Shown: in pieces, positions 1-7,801 of the stretch
Layout of the letters: each line of letters starts with the position of its first letter
How positions within the stretch are numbered: position 1 is the first letter of the stretch
NCBI GenBank assembly: GCA_023432885.1
Contig: JAEZEU010000548.1
Span: 1-17,833 of the forward strand
Length of the DNA stretch: 17,833 nt
Source of the DNA: Pseudomonadota bacterium
GTDB taxonomy: Bacteria > Pseudomonadota > Alphaproteobacteria > Rhizobiales > Xanthobacteraceae
Direction of reading: 5' to 3'
Notes under the pieces: model-generated
What the model saw: only the letters and a program-made list of their open reading frames with translations
Databases searched by the model: none
Told to the model about the DNA's origin: nothing
Program-made: the position numbers and the translations under genes

Positions 1-447
1 CTTGCCGAGATCGGCGTGCACAGCCGTGCCGTCGGGAAAGCGCTTGGCCAGGATCCGCTCGTATCTCGCCTGCCGGTCGCGATGGTGTTCCAGACGGGCC
101 ATGATGTCGGCGCGCAGGGCGTCGATATCGACCGCCTCCAGCGCGAACATCCGCACCAGGAGATCGTCCTTGATCGAAGCCGGCCGGCTCGGCCGCGCCG
201 CCCAGTGCTTCAAGGCCGCCCGGCCCTCCGGCGTCAGCGTATAGACCAGCTTATTGGGCTTGCCGGTCTGAACGACTTCACGGGCCTGGACATGGCCGCG
301 GTCGCGCAGTTTGGACAGCTCCCGGTAGATCTGCTGATGGTCGGCCTTCCAGAAGAAGCCGATAGAAGTGTCGAAGGTCTTGGCGAGCTCATAGCCCGTC
401 ATCGGCCGTTCGGTGAGGCACGCAAGGATCGCATCACCCAGCGCCAT
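1..447 (-). CDS. PadR-family transcriptional regulator (3' end outside window)
   Basis: This is a DNA-binding repressor-type regulator; 149 codons are visible and the reading frame runs off the left edge without a stop. The N-terminal winged helix matches PadR: it begins MALGDAILACLTERPMTGYE, followed by a recognition region (HQQIYRELSKLRDRGHV, about residues 37-53) and a wing (TGKPNKLVYTLTPEGR). From about residue 90 the helical C-terminal dimerisation domain (Vir_act_alpha_C type) begins. I chose the ATG at 447 because GGAGGG lies 7 nt upstream; in-frame ATGs at 462 and 477 have no such site. The gene diverges from the NTF2-like and beta-oxidation genes, so it probably represses itself and that operon through the tandem repeat at 512-545. 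PadR proteins often respond to aromatic acids or other small molecules; the ligand here is unknown. The family call is firm and the target genes are inferred. Confidence 0.88.
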   Translation of the reverse strand, partial: MALGDAILACLTERPMTGYELAKTFDTSIGFFWKADHQQIYRELSKLRDRGHVQAREVVQTGKPNKLVYTLTPEGRAALKHWAARPSRPASIKDDLLVRMFALEAVDIDALRADIMARLEHHRDRQARYERILAKRFPDGTAVHADLGK

Positions 448-502
448 GCGCGGACCCTCCATCGTCGGGCAAGCCATTTTGGAATGAGGCTACATCTGTT
501 CC

Positions 503-545
503 TTGACACATTATGCGCAAATGTGCATATGCGTCAATGTGCATA
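503..545. promoter_or_regulatory. Divergent promoters with a 16-bp tandem operator
   Basis: Two direct copies, TATGCGCAAATGTGCA (512-527) and TATGCGTCAATGTGCA (528-543), abut head to tail, match at 14 of 16 positions and are followed by TA. Each copy plus the next TA is itself an imperfect palindrome with TATGC/GCATA arms. A plus-strand -35 TTGACA (503-508) with a weak -10 near 526-531, and a minus-strand -35 TTGACG (complement of 532-537) with -10 TAATGT (complement of 508-513, 18-nt spacer), both overlap the repeat. A regulator bound here would block both directions; the adjacent PadR protein is the obvious candidate. The repeats are directly visible, while the promoter and operator roles are inferred. 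Confidence 0.62.
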
Positions 546-647
546 AAGCCGCGCGGGATTGAGCGGCTGGACGGCCTGATGCTCGATATGGCGCGCTGGA
601 AAGCCGTCGCCAGTGCGAATCGCAGCTTCACACAGAGGAGACCTCCG

Positions 648-1034
648 ATGAGCTTGCCCGGTCTCGACCGCTGGTACCGTTTCATCAAGTCGCATGACCG
701 CGCGGAGCTGAAGGACATGCTCCACCCTGACGTGGTGTTCGAGAGCCCGGTCGTGCACACCCCGCAGCGAGGCGCCGATATCACCTTCAAATACCTCGCA
801 AGCGCCATCAAGGTGCTCAATGGCGAAAGCTTCAGATATCTCGGCGAATGGCGCGGCGATAACAGCGCGGTGCTCGAATTCGCCACCGAGATTGACGGCA
901 TCACCATCAATGGTGTCGACATCATCAAATTCGCAGACGACGGCCGCATCGTTCACTTCAAGGTGATGGTGCGTCCGCTGAAGGCCATCAACCTGCTTCA
1001 CAAGATGATGGCGGAGCAATTGGCGATGCCGTGA
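648..1034 (+). CDS. NTF2-like / SnoaL-like superfamily protein
   Basis: This 128-residue protein has the size and pattern of the NTF2-like cone fold: an N-terminal helix pair (LDRWYRFIKSHDRAELKDML), the characteristic HPDVVFESPVVHTP strand, then strands with alternating hydrophobics ending in a segment where DGRIVHFKVMVRP can be read. Such domains are either small enzymes (isomerases, hydratases) or ligand-binding proteins, and the sequence does not settle which. The ATG at 648 is chosen because GAGGAG lies just upstream; the same frame is open further upstream but without a ribosome site. It is the first gene after the divergent promoter and is followed on the same strand, 133 nt later, by an acyl-CoA dehydrogenase. 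A role in handling an acyl-CoA or hydrophobic substrate is plausible but unproven. Confidence 0.8.
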   Translation: MSLPGLDRWYRFIKSHDRAELKDMLHPDVVFESPVVHTPQRGADITFKYLASAIKVLNGESFRYLGEWRGDNSAVLEFATEIDGITINGVDIIKFADDGRIVHFKVMVRPLKAINLLHKMMAEQLAMP

Positions 1035-1167
1035 GGCGATTGGCCTCGCAGCGATGAAGAAGGCGCAGCTGTCTTGGATCGCCAGAACAAGCTAAGGTCG
1101 TCTCTGGAGCCGCGATTGCTGGGCCGCAGGAATTTTCCGAAATAAACCGCCTAGCGGAGAGGACGCG

Positions 1168-2958
1168 ATGCCGATCTACAAAGCCCCCGTGGAAGATGTG
1201 ACCTTCCTGCTCAACGACGTGTTCCAGATCGACCGCTACGACAATCTGCCGGGCTTCACGGATGCGTCCGCGGATGTGCGCGAGGCGATCCTCGGCGAAG
1301 CGGCCAAGCTGAGCGAGGAAGTGCTGCAGCCGCTCAATCGCATCGGCGATCTCGAAGGCTGCAAGCGCCACGATGACGGCAGCGTCACCACGCCCAGGGG
1401 ATTCAAGGAAGCCTTCAGGCAGGTCGCCGAAGGCGGCTGGCTGGGTCTTTCCGCGCCGGCCGAATATGGCGGGCAGGGACTGCCCGTGACGCTGAGCCAG
1501 GCAGTCAACGAATTCCAGTGCTCCGCCAACATGGCGTTCACCATGTATGGCGGCCTCACCATGGGCGCGATCGCAGCGCTCCTTGTCCACGGCAACGCCG
1601 AACAGAAAAAGGCCTATGTGCCGAACATGGTGGCGGGCAAATGGACCGGCACCATGAACCTCACCGAGCCGCATTGCGTCACCGATCTCGGCCTGATGCG
1701 TACCAAGGCGGTGCGCCAGGACGACGGCAGCTTCAAGATCACGGGCACCAAGATATTCATCTCGGCCGGCGAGCACGATCTCGCCGACAACATCATCCAT
1801 CTCGTGCTGGCGCGCATCGAAGGCGCGCCAGCCGGCATCAAGGGTGTCTCGCTGTTCGTCGTGCCGAAATTCCTGGTCAAGCCCGACGGGTCGCTCGGCG
1901 ATCGCAATGGCGTCACCTGCGGCTCCATCGAGCACAAGATGGGCATCCACGGCAATTCCACCTGCGTGATGAACTACGACAATGCCACCGGCTGGCTGAT
2001 CGGCGAAGAGAACAAGGGCATGCAGGGCATGTTCGTGATGATGAACGAGGCCCGCCTCGGCGTCGCCGTGCAGGGTCTTGCCCAGTCCGAAGTCGCCTAT
2101 CAGAACGCGGTGGCTTATGCGCGCGAGCGCCTGCAGGGCCGCTCGATCTCCGGCGTCAAGGCGCCGGACAAGCCGGCCGATCCCATCATCGTGCATCCCG
2201 ACGTGCGGCGCACGCTGCTCACCATCCGCGCCTTCAACGAGGCGGCGCGCGCCATGGTCGTATGGACGGCGCTGAAGAGCGACGTCGCGCATCGCTCCTC
2301 CGACCCCAGGGATCGCCAGGAGGCCGACGATCACATGGGCTTGATGACTCCCGTGATGAAGGGCGTGATGACCGGCACCGGCTTTGCCAACACGGTGATG
2401 GCGCAGCAGATGTATGGCGGCCACGGCTACATCGCCGAGCAGGGCATGGAGCAGTTCGTGCGCGATGCGCGCATCTCCATGATCTACGAGGGCGCCAACG
2501 GCGTGCAGGCGCTCGACCTCGTCGGCCGCAAGCTGCCGCGCGACGGTGGCCGGGCCATCATGGCGTTCTTTGCCGAGGTCGGAGCTTTCGTGAAGGAGAA
2601 TTCCGGCAACGAGGCCATGAAGCCTTATGTTGGCCCGCTTTCCACGGCGCTCGGCCATCTGCAGCAGGCCACCGGCTGGCTGATGCAGAACGCGCTGTCC
2701 AAGCCCGACAATGCGGGTGCCGCCGCCACCGACTACATGGAATTGTTCGGCCTCGTCACCTTCGCCTATATGTGGGCGCGGATGGCCAAGGTCGCGAACG
2801 AGAAGATCGCCGCGTCCGGCGCCACGCCCTACCTGAAGACCAAGCTCGTCACCGGAAAGTTCTTCATGGAGCGGATGCTGCCGGAGACATCAACGCACCT
2901 TGCACGCCTGCAGTCCGGCAGCGACACAATGATGGAACTGGCGGCGGAAGCGTTCTGA
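1168..2958 (+). CDS. Acyl-CoA dehydrogenase (DmdC-like, C-terminally extended type)
   Basis: This FAD enzyme of 596 residues oxidises an acyl-CoA to the trans-2-enoyl-CoA, the first step of beta-oxidation, passing electrons to electron-transfer flavoprotein. The length and the opening YKAPVEDVTFLLNDVF are typical of the long subfamily that includes 3-methylmercaptopropionyl-CoA dehydrogenase (DmdC). Visible landmarks are the FAD/substrate region GTMNLTEPHCVTDLG (about 161-175), the middle beta domain to about residue 275, the C-terminal helical domain with QMYGGHGYIAEQGMEQ, and IYEGANGVQALDLVGRK, whose Glu441 aligns with the catalytic base. A C-terminal extra helical domain follows from about residue 465. 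GGAGAGG lies 5 nt before the ATG. Thiolase starts 61 nt downstream and the bifunctional hydratase/dehydrogenase follows, so these genes probably form one operon. Chain-length preference cannot be read from the sequence, and I do not claim DMSP metabolism. Confidence 0.93.
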   Translation: MPIYKAPVEDVTFLLNDVFQIDRYDNLPGFTDASADVREAILGEAAKLSEEVLQPLNRIGDLEGCKRHDDGSVTTPRGFKEAFRQVAEGGWLGLSAPAEYGGQGLPVTLSQAVNEFQCSANMAFTMYGGLTMGAIAALLVHGNAEQKKAYVPNMVAGKWTGTMNLTEPHCVTDLGLMRTKAVRQDDGSFKITGTKIFISAGEHDLADNIIHLVLARIEGAPAGIKGVSLFVVPKFLVKPDGSLGDRNGVTCGSIEHKMGIHGNSTCVMNYDNATGWLIGEENKGMQGMFVMMNEARLGVAVQGLAQSEVAYQNAVAYARERLQGRSISGVKAPDKPADPIIVHPDVRRTLLTIRAFNEAARAMVVWTALKSDVAHRSSDPRDRQEADDHMGLMTPVMKGVMTGTGFANTVMAQQMYGGHGYIAEQGMEQFVRDARISMIYEGANGVQALDLVGRKLPRDGGRAIMAFFAEVGAFVKENSGNEAMKPYVGPLSTALGHLQQATGWLMQNALSKPDNAGAAATDYMELFGLVTFAYMWARMAKVANEKIAASGATPYLKTKLVTGKFFMERMLPETSTHLARLQSGSDTMMELAAEAF

Positions 2959-3019
2959 AGCCCTTCGCTTCCGCGCCGAAGCCGTCTATACATTACGATT
3001 ATCATACAAGGAGGGCGTC

Positions 3020-4228
3020 ATGCCTGAGGCATTCATCTATGATCACGTCCGCACCCCCCGCGGACGCGGCAAGGCCGACGGTTCGCTGCACGAAGTCACG
3101 GCTCTTTCGCTCGCCACCGTGCCGCTGCAGGCGCTGAAGGAACGCAACAATCTCGGCGAGGATGTCGTCGACGACGTCATCCTTGGCGTGGTCGATCCCG
3201 TAGGCGAAGCCGGAAGCGACATCGCGCGCTTTGCTGCGCTGAAGGCGGGCCTCGGGCAGTCCGTGCCCGGCGTGCAGATCAGCCGGTTCTGCGCCTCCGG
3301 CCTGGATGCCGTGAATTTCGCGGCGGCGCAGATCATGAGCGGGCAGCATGAACTGGTGATCGGCGGCGGCGCCGAATCCATGAGCCGCGTCGGCATCGGC
3401 GCCTCCGGCGGCGCCTGGCCGATGGACCCCTCGATGGCGGTTCCGGCCTATTTCATGCCGCAGGGCGTCTCGGCCGACCTGATCGCCACCAAGTACGGTT
3501 TTTCGCGCGACGACGTCGATGCCTATGCCGTGCAAAGCCAGCAGCGTGCGGCCAAGGCCTGGGACGAAGGCCGTTTCAGCAAGTCGGTCGTGCCGGTGAA
3601 GGACCAGAACGGCCTCACCATCCTCGCCAAGGATGAGCACATGCGCCCGACCACCACCATGCAGTCGCTGGCGCAGCTGCAGCCGTCCTTTGCGGCGATG
3701 GCCGCGATGGCGGGCTTCGATGCGGTCGCGGTGCAGTCGCATCCCGAGATCGAGAAGGTCAATTACGTGCACCACGCCGGCAACTCGTCCGGTATCGTCG
3801 ACGGCGCGGGCGCCGTGTTGCTCGGCAGCAAGGAAGCCGGTGCCAAGCACGGCCTGAAGGCGCGCGCAAAAATCCGCGCCTTTGCCAATATCGGCTCGGA
3901 GCCCGCGATGATGCTGACCGGCCCGGTGGATGTGACCGAAAAGCTGTTCGAGCGCTCCGGCATGAAGAAGTCGGACATTGACCTGTTCGAGTTGAACGAG
4001 GCATTCGCATCTGTCGTGCTGCGCTACATCCAGGCCTTCGACATCGATAACGCCAAGATCAACGTCAATGGCGGCGCCATCGCGCTCGGGCATCCGCTCG
4101 GCGCAACCGGCGCGATGATCCTCGGCACCGTGCTCGATGAACTCGAGCGCACCAACAAGTCCACCGCGCTGGTGACGCTGTGCATCGGCGGCGGCATGGG
4201 CACCGCTACCGTCATCGAGCGCGTCTAA
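3020..4228 (+). CDS. Acetyl-CoA C-acyltransferase (thiolase)
   Basis: This thiolase of 402 residues cleaves 3-oxoacyl-CoA with CoA to release acetyl-CoA and a shortened acyl-CoA, the last step of beta-oxidation. The three signatures are intact: the nucleophile Cys91 in ISRFCASGLDAVN, NEAFA near residue 326, His358 in GHPLGATGA, and the acid/base Cys388 in CIGGGMG. GGGAESMSR and HHAGNSSGIVDGAGA are also typical of the fold. AAGGAGGG lies 4 nt before the ATG, giving a strong ribosome site. The gene sits between acyl-CoA dehydrogenase and the FadB/FadJ-like gene (18-nt gap). The FadA-type degradative role is inferred from context; acetoacetyl-CoA thiolases share the same motifs, so the chain-length class is uncertain. 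Confidence 0.94.
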   Translation: MPEAFIYDHVRTPRGRGKADGSLHEVTALSLATVPLQALKERNNLGEDVVDDVILGVVDPVGEAGSDIARFAALKAGLGQSVPGVQISRFCASGLDAVNFAAAQIMSGQHELVIGGGAESMSRVGIGASGGAWPMDPSMAVPAYFMPQGVSADLIATKYGFSRDDVDAYAVQSQQRAAKAWDEGRFSKSVVPVKDQNGLTILAKDEHMRPTTTMQSLAQLQPSFAAMAAMAGFDAVAVQSHPEIEKVNYVHHAGNSSGIVDGAGAVLLGSKEAGAKHGLKARAKIRAFANIGSEPAMMLTGPVDVTEKLFERSGMKKSDIDLFELNEAFASVVLRYIQAFDIDNAKINVNGGAIALGHPLGATGAMILGTVLDELERTNKSTALVTLCIGGGMGTATVIERV

Positions 4229-4246
4229 GGCGAGGGGAGAACGAAC

Positions 4247-6475
4247 ATGGCTTACAAGAATTTCAAGTTCGAGACCGACGCCGACGGCATCGCGCTCGTC
4301 ACCTGGGACATTCCCGGCCGTTCCATGAACGTGCTGGACGAGACCTCGATCAACGAGATCGAGGCAATCGTCAAGCAGACCTCGGAAGACGCCGCCATCA
4401 AGGGCGTCGTCATCACTTCCAGCAAGGACGCGTTTTGCGCCGGTGCTGACCTCACCATGCTTGAGGGCATGAACCGGACCTATCTTCAGCTGCTGAAGGA
4501 CAAGGGCGAGGTTGCGGCCAACCAGGTGCTGTTCGAGCAAAGCCGCCGCTTCTCGCAAGTGTTCCGCTCGATCGAAACGTCGGGCAAGCCGTGGGTCGCC
4601 GCGATCAATGGCCTTGCGCTCGGTGGCGGCTTCGAGATCACGCTGTCCTGCCACTATCGCGTCGCCGCCGAAAATCCCAAGACCCGGCTTGGCCTGCCCG
4701 AAATCAAGGTCGGTCTGTTCCCCGGCGCCGGCGGCACCCAGCGCGTGCCGCGCATCGTGTCGCCGCAGGACGCAATGCAACTGCTCTTGAAGGGCGAGGC
4801 GGTCAACCTCGCCAAGGCCAAGCAGCTCAATCTGATCCACGCGGTCGTGCCGGCCGCCGACATGATCAAGGCCGCCAAGGACTGGATCAAGGGCGGCGGC
4901 AAGGCCGTTGCGCCGTGGGACGAGAAGGGCTTCAAGCTCCCGGGCGGCCCCGTCTTCTCCAAGATGGGCATGCAGATGTTCCCGGCGGGCAACGCGATCT
5001 ACCGCCGCGAAACCTACGACAATTATCCGGCCGCGCGCGCCATCATGAGCTGCGTCTATGAAGGCCTGCAGTTGCCGATCGATGCGGCGCTGCGGGTGGA
5101 GTCGCGCTACTTCACGGAGATCCTGCGCTCGAAGGAAGCGGCGGCCATGATCCGCTCGCTCTTCCTGTCGATGCAGGAATTGAACAAGGGCGCCCGCCGC
5201 CCCGCCAATGTGCCGCCGACCAAGGTCAAGAAGCTCGCCGTGATCGGCGCCGGCTTCATGGGAGCCAGCGTCGGTTACGTCTCGGCGCGCGCCGGCCTCG
5301 ACGTGGTCCTGATAGACCGCGACCAGGAAAGCGCCGACAAGGGCAAGGCCCACGCGAAGAGCGTCATCGACGGCCTGATCGCCAAAGGCCGCGCCAAGCA
5401 GGACGAAGGCGACAAGATCATGTCGCGGATCACGGCAACTGCGGACTATGCCGCGTTGAAGGACTGCGATCTCGTGATCGAGGCCGTATTCGAGGACCGC
5501 AAGGTCAAGGCCGATACCTTTGCCAAGGCGCAGCAGTACCTTAAGCAGGACGTGATCTTCGCCTCCAACACCTCGACGCTGCCGATCACCTCGCTCGCCG
5601 AGTCATTCAAGGATCAGGGCCGGTTCATCGGAATCCACTTCTTCTCGCCGGTCGAGAAGATGATGCTGGTCGAGATCATCCTCGGCAAGAACACCGGTGA
5701 CGTGGCGCTCGCCACGGCGCTCGACTATGTCCGCGTGATCGGCAAGACCCCGATCGTGGTGAACGACTCGCGAGGCTTTTATGCCAACCGCTGCGTCGGC
5801 CGCTACATCGCCGAAGGTAACGAGATGTTCCTGGAGGGTGTGCCGCCGGCGATGATCGAGAACTGCGCCAAGATGGCCGGCATGCCTGTCGGGCCGCTGT
5901 CGCTGTCGGACGAAGTCGCGCTCGATCTCGGGCTCAAGGTCATGAAGGCGACCGAGGCTGATCTCGGCCCCAACGCCGTCAACCCCGACCAGAAGAAGCT
6001 GATGGTGGAACTGGTCGAGAAGCAGGGACGTCTGGGCCGCAAGAACGGCAAGGGCTTCTACGACTATCCCGAGAAGGGCAAGGGCCAGAAGAGCCTGTGG
6101 CCGGGCCTTTCCGGGCTCCAGCCCAAGAAGCTCGATCCCGACACGCTCAGCGTCGAGGAGTTGAAGCAGCGCTTCCTGGTGGTGCAGGCCGTGGAAGCCG
6201 CGCGCACCGTCGAGGACAATGTCGTGACCGACATGCGCGAGGCGGATGTCGGCTCGATACTCGGCTTTGGTTTCGCGCCGTTCACCGGCGGCACGCTGTC
6301 CTATATCGACTTCATGGGTACGAAGAAATTCGTCGAGCTCTGCCACAAGTTCGAAGCCAAATACGGCTCGCGCTTCACGCCGCCGAAGCTCCTGGTCGAG
6401 ATGGCCGCCAAGGGCGAGACGTTCTACGGCAGATTCCCGCCTAAGAAGCAGCCGACCGCGCAGGCGGCGGAGTAG
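4247..6475 (+). CDS. Bifunctional enoyl-CoA hydratase / 3-hydroxyacyl-CoA dehydrogenase (FadJ-like)
   Basis: This 742-residue multifunctional protein performs the hydration and NAD-dependent dehydrogenation steps of beta-oxidation. The N-terminal crotonase domain (about 1-190) has the oxyanion-hole segments DAFCAGADLTMLEG and LALGGGFE, and both catalytic glutamates, Glu130 and Glu152 (in GLPEIKVGLFPGAGGTQ). The Rossmann domain begins near residue 328 with VIGAGFMG (G334, G336, G339). The dehydrogenase dyad is His464 and Glu476 in HFFSPVEKMMLVE. The FFSP form, with Ser where many family members have Asn, is the form seen in FadJ. The C-terminal dehydrogenase domains (about 505-715) contain NDSRGFYANR. 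A purine-rich ribosome site (GAGGGGAGA) precedes the ATG, 18 nt after the thiolase stop. The thiolase immediately upstream is the usual partner subunit of the FadBA/FadJI complex. A convergent hairpin follows the gene. Confidence 0.95.
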   Translation: MAYKNFKFETDADGIALVTWDIPGRSMNVLDETSINEIEAIVKQTSEDAAIKGVVITSSKDAFCAGADLTMLEGMNRTYLQLLKDKGEVAANQVLFEQSRRFSQVFRSIETSGKPWVAAINGLALGGGFEITLSCHYRVAAENPKTRLGLPEIKVGLFPGAGGTQRVPRIVSPQDAMQLLLKGEAVNLAKAKQLNLIHAVVPAADMIKAAKDWIKGGGKAVAPWDEKGFKLPGGPVFSKMGMQMFPAGNAIYRRETYDNYPAARAIMSCVYEGLQLPIDAALRVESRYFTEILRSKEAAAMIRSLFLSMQELNKGARRPANVPPTKVKKLAVIGAGFMGASVGYVSARAGLDVVLIDRDQESADKGKAHAKSVIDGLIAKGRAKQDEGDKIMSRITATADYAALKDCDLVIEAVFEDRKVKADTFAKAQQYLKQDVIFASNTSTLPITSLAESFKDQGRFIGIHFFSPVEKMMLVEIILGKNTGDVALATALDYVRVIGKTPIVVNDSRGFYANRCVGRYIAEGNEMFLEGVPPAMIENCAKMAGMPVGPLSLSDEVALDLGLKVMKATEADLGPNAVNPDQKKLMVELVEKQGRLGRKNGKGFYDYPEKGKGQKSLWPGLSGLQPKKLDPDTLSVEELKQRFLVVQAVEAARTVEDNVVTDMREADVGSILGFGFAPFTGGTLSYIDFMGTKKFVELCHKFEAKYGSRFTPPKLLVEMAAKGETFYGRFPPKKQPTAQAAE

Positions 6476-6489
6476 CGCCGCGCAAGCGC

Positions 6490-6521
6490 CCGGGAGGGGC
6501 AAGGCTGCTCACCTCTCCCGG
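6490..6521. terminator. Hairpin between convergent fadJ-like and HlyD-family genes
   Basis: Arms CCGGGAGGGG (6490-6499) and CCTCTCCCGG (6512-6521) pair at 9 of 10 positions around a 12-nt loop. The hairpin follows the plus-strand beta-oxidation operon by about 15 nt and overlaps the last codons and stop of the minus-strand membrane fusion gene. There is no clear T-tract on either side, so it may slow or end transcription from both directions only weakly, or protect 3' ends. Confidence 0.5.
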
Positions 6522-7801
6522 AACGCCCGGCGCGTTTGATCCGCAATCGGCTTCAGCAGATAGGATAGCAAGGTCCGCCGGCTGGTCGGTATGAACACCT
6601 CGACCGGCATGCCTGGCACCAGACGTGCTTCTTCCAGCGGCGCGACCTGCTCCGGCATGACCGTGACGCGCACCACGAAATAGGCGGGGCTCGTCTTGTC
6701 GTCACGCGTAACGTCGGCGCCGACGCGGCTGACCATGCCGTCGAGTTCCGGCGTACTGCGCTGATTGAAGCTGGTGAAGCGCAATATTGCCGCCTGCCTT
6801 GGCCTCACCTGGTCGATGTCCTTCGGCGTGACGTGGGCTTCGACGATCAGATTGTCCTGCTCGGGTACGATCGTCATGATGGTCTCGCCCGCCGCGATCA
6901 CGCCGCCCTGGGTATGAATCGTCAGGTCATGCACCGTGCCGGCCTGTGGGGCACGAATTTCCAGCTTTTCCGTTTGATCGCGCGCCGCGACCTGCTTTTC
7001 TGAGGTCTCGGCATATTTCGCGCGCACTTCCGCCAGTTCCTTAGCGACGTTGCTGCGGAAATCCTGGTCGATCTGCAGGATCTTCAATTCGGTTTCGGAG
7101 ATCTTTCCCTTGGCCTGAGCGATCGCTGCGGTCAGCTGGCCGCGCTCGCCAAGCAGACGGGTAGCGTCGCGCTGCAGCGTGCTGAGGCGCGAGATCGAGA
7201 CCAGGCGCTGCTCCCAGAGGTGCTCGACGCCCACCAATTCCTTAGTCACCAGCTCGGATTCCTGCTTCTTGGCCGTGAGCTGGTCCTGCATTCCCGCGAT
7301 TTCCTCCTTGAGCTGTTCGATTTGCTCGCGGAGCTGGCGCTTTTGGCCATCGGATGCTTCGCGGCGAAGCTGGAAGAAGCGCCGCTCGCCGGAAACGATG
7401 GCTTCCGCCGCCGGGTCAGAAAGTCCAGTCAACGAGGCCGGGAAGACGATGTCTGTCATGCCGTCGCGCTCGGCCTGAAGGCGGGCGCGGCGCGCTTCCA
7501 GCTCCCACAGGCTCTTGGTAACAGCCGCAAGGTTGGCCTTGGCGACCGTCTCGTCGAGCAAGACCAACAGGTCATCCTTGGCAACGCGCGATCCTTCCTC
7601 GATCAGGAGCTTCTTCGCGACGCCGCCCGAGGGGTGCTGCACCTTCTTGATGTTGGATTCCACCACCAGCGAGCCCTGCGCGATGATCGCGCCGGACATG
7701 TCGGTGGCCGCGCCCATGATGCCGACGCTGGCGACGAGGAAGAGGGCCGCGCCCGCGACCGCAAACGTGTGCGTGCGGATCGATGGCCGGGCTCGGCTCA
7801 T
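6509..7801 (-). CDS. Type I secretion membrane fusion protein, HlyD family
   Basis: This 430-residue inner-membrane-anchored periplasmic adaptor links an ABC exporter to an outer-membrane TolC-like channel. A short cytoplasmic tail is followed by one membrane helix (about 12-32), then the first half of a lipoyl-like motif (QHPSGGVAKKLLIEEG, with DDLLVLLDET). A long heptad-rich coiled-coil region (about 90-290) comes next, then the returning lipoyl half (IRAPQAGTVHDLTIHT) and a beta-barrel end with LVPGMPVEVFIPT and a C-terminal RTLLSYLLKPI, all typical of HlyD/PrtE. Its ATG overlaps the transporter's TGA (ATGA at 7798-7801), so translation is probably coupled. It is the last gene of the secretion operon and ends against the convergent beta-oxidation operon. 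Confidence 0.94.
   Translation of the reverse strand: MSRARPSIRTHTFAVAGAALFLVASVGIMGAATDMSGAIIAQGSLVVESNIKKVQHPSGGVAKKLLIEEGSRVAKDDLLVLLDETVAKANLAAVTKSLWELEARRARLQAERDGMTDIVFPASLTGLSDPAAEAIVSGERRFFQLRREASDGQKRQLREQIEQLKEEIAGMQDQLTAKKQESELVTKELVGVEHLWEQRLVSISRLSTLQRDATRLLGERGQLTAAIAQAKGKISETELKILQIDQDFRSNVAKELAEVRAKYAETSEKQVAARDQTEKLEIRAPQAGTVHDLTIHTQGGVIAAGETIMTIVPEQDNLIVEAHVTPKDIDQVRPRQAAILRFTSFNQRSTPELDGMVSRVGADVTRDDKTSPAYFVVRVTVMPEQVAPLEEARLVPGMPVEVFIPTSRRTLLSYLLKPIADQTRRAFRER

Noticed and set aside
1032..1046. GAGGC-GATTG-GCCTC stem at the NTF2-like stop codon
   Set aside because: It has only five base pairs and no T-tract; it is too weak to call a terminator, and the downstream genes seem to be in the same unit.
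988..2658. Long minus-strand open frame opposite the acyl-CoA dehydrogenase
   Set aside because: Its His/Ala/Gly/Arg-rich translation has no family features and it lies antisense to a clear enzyme; this is the usual shadow in high-GC DNA.
3002..5353. 783-codon minus-strand open frame opposite thiolase and the FadJ-like gene
   Set aside because: It spans two well-supported genes on the other strand and encodes a low-complexity His/Arg/Asp-rich product; it is a codon-bias artefact.
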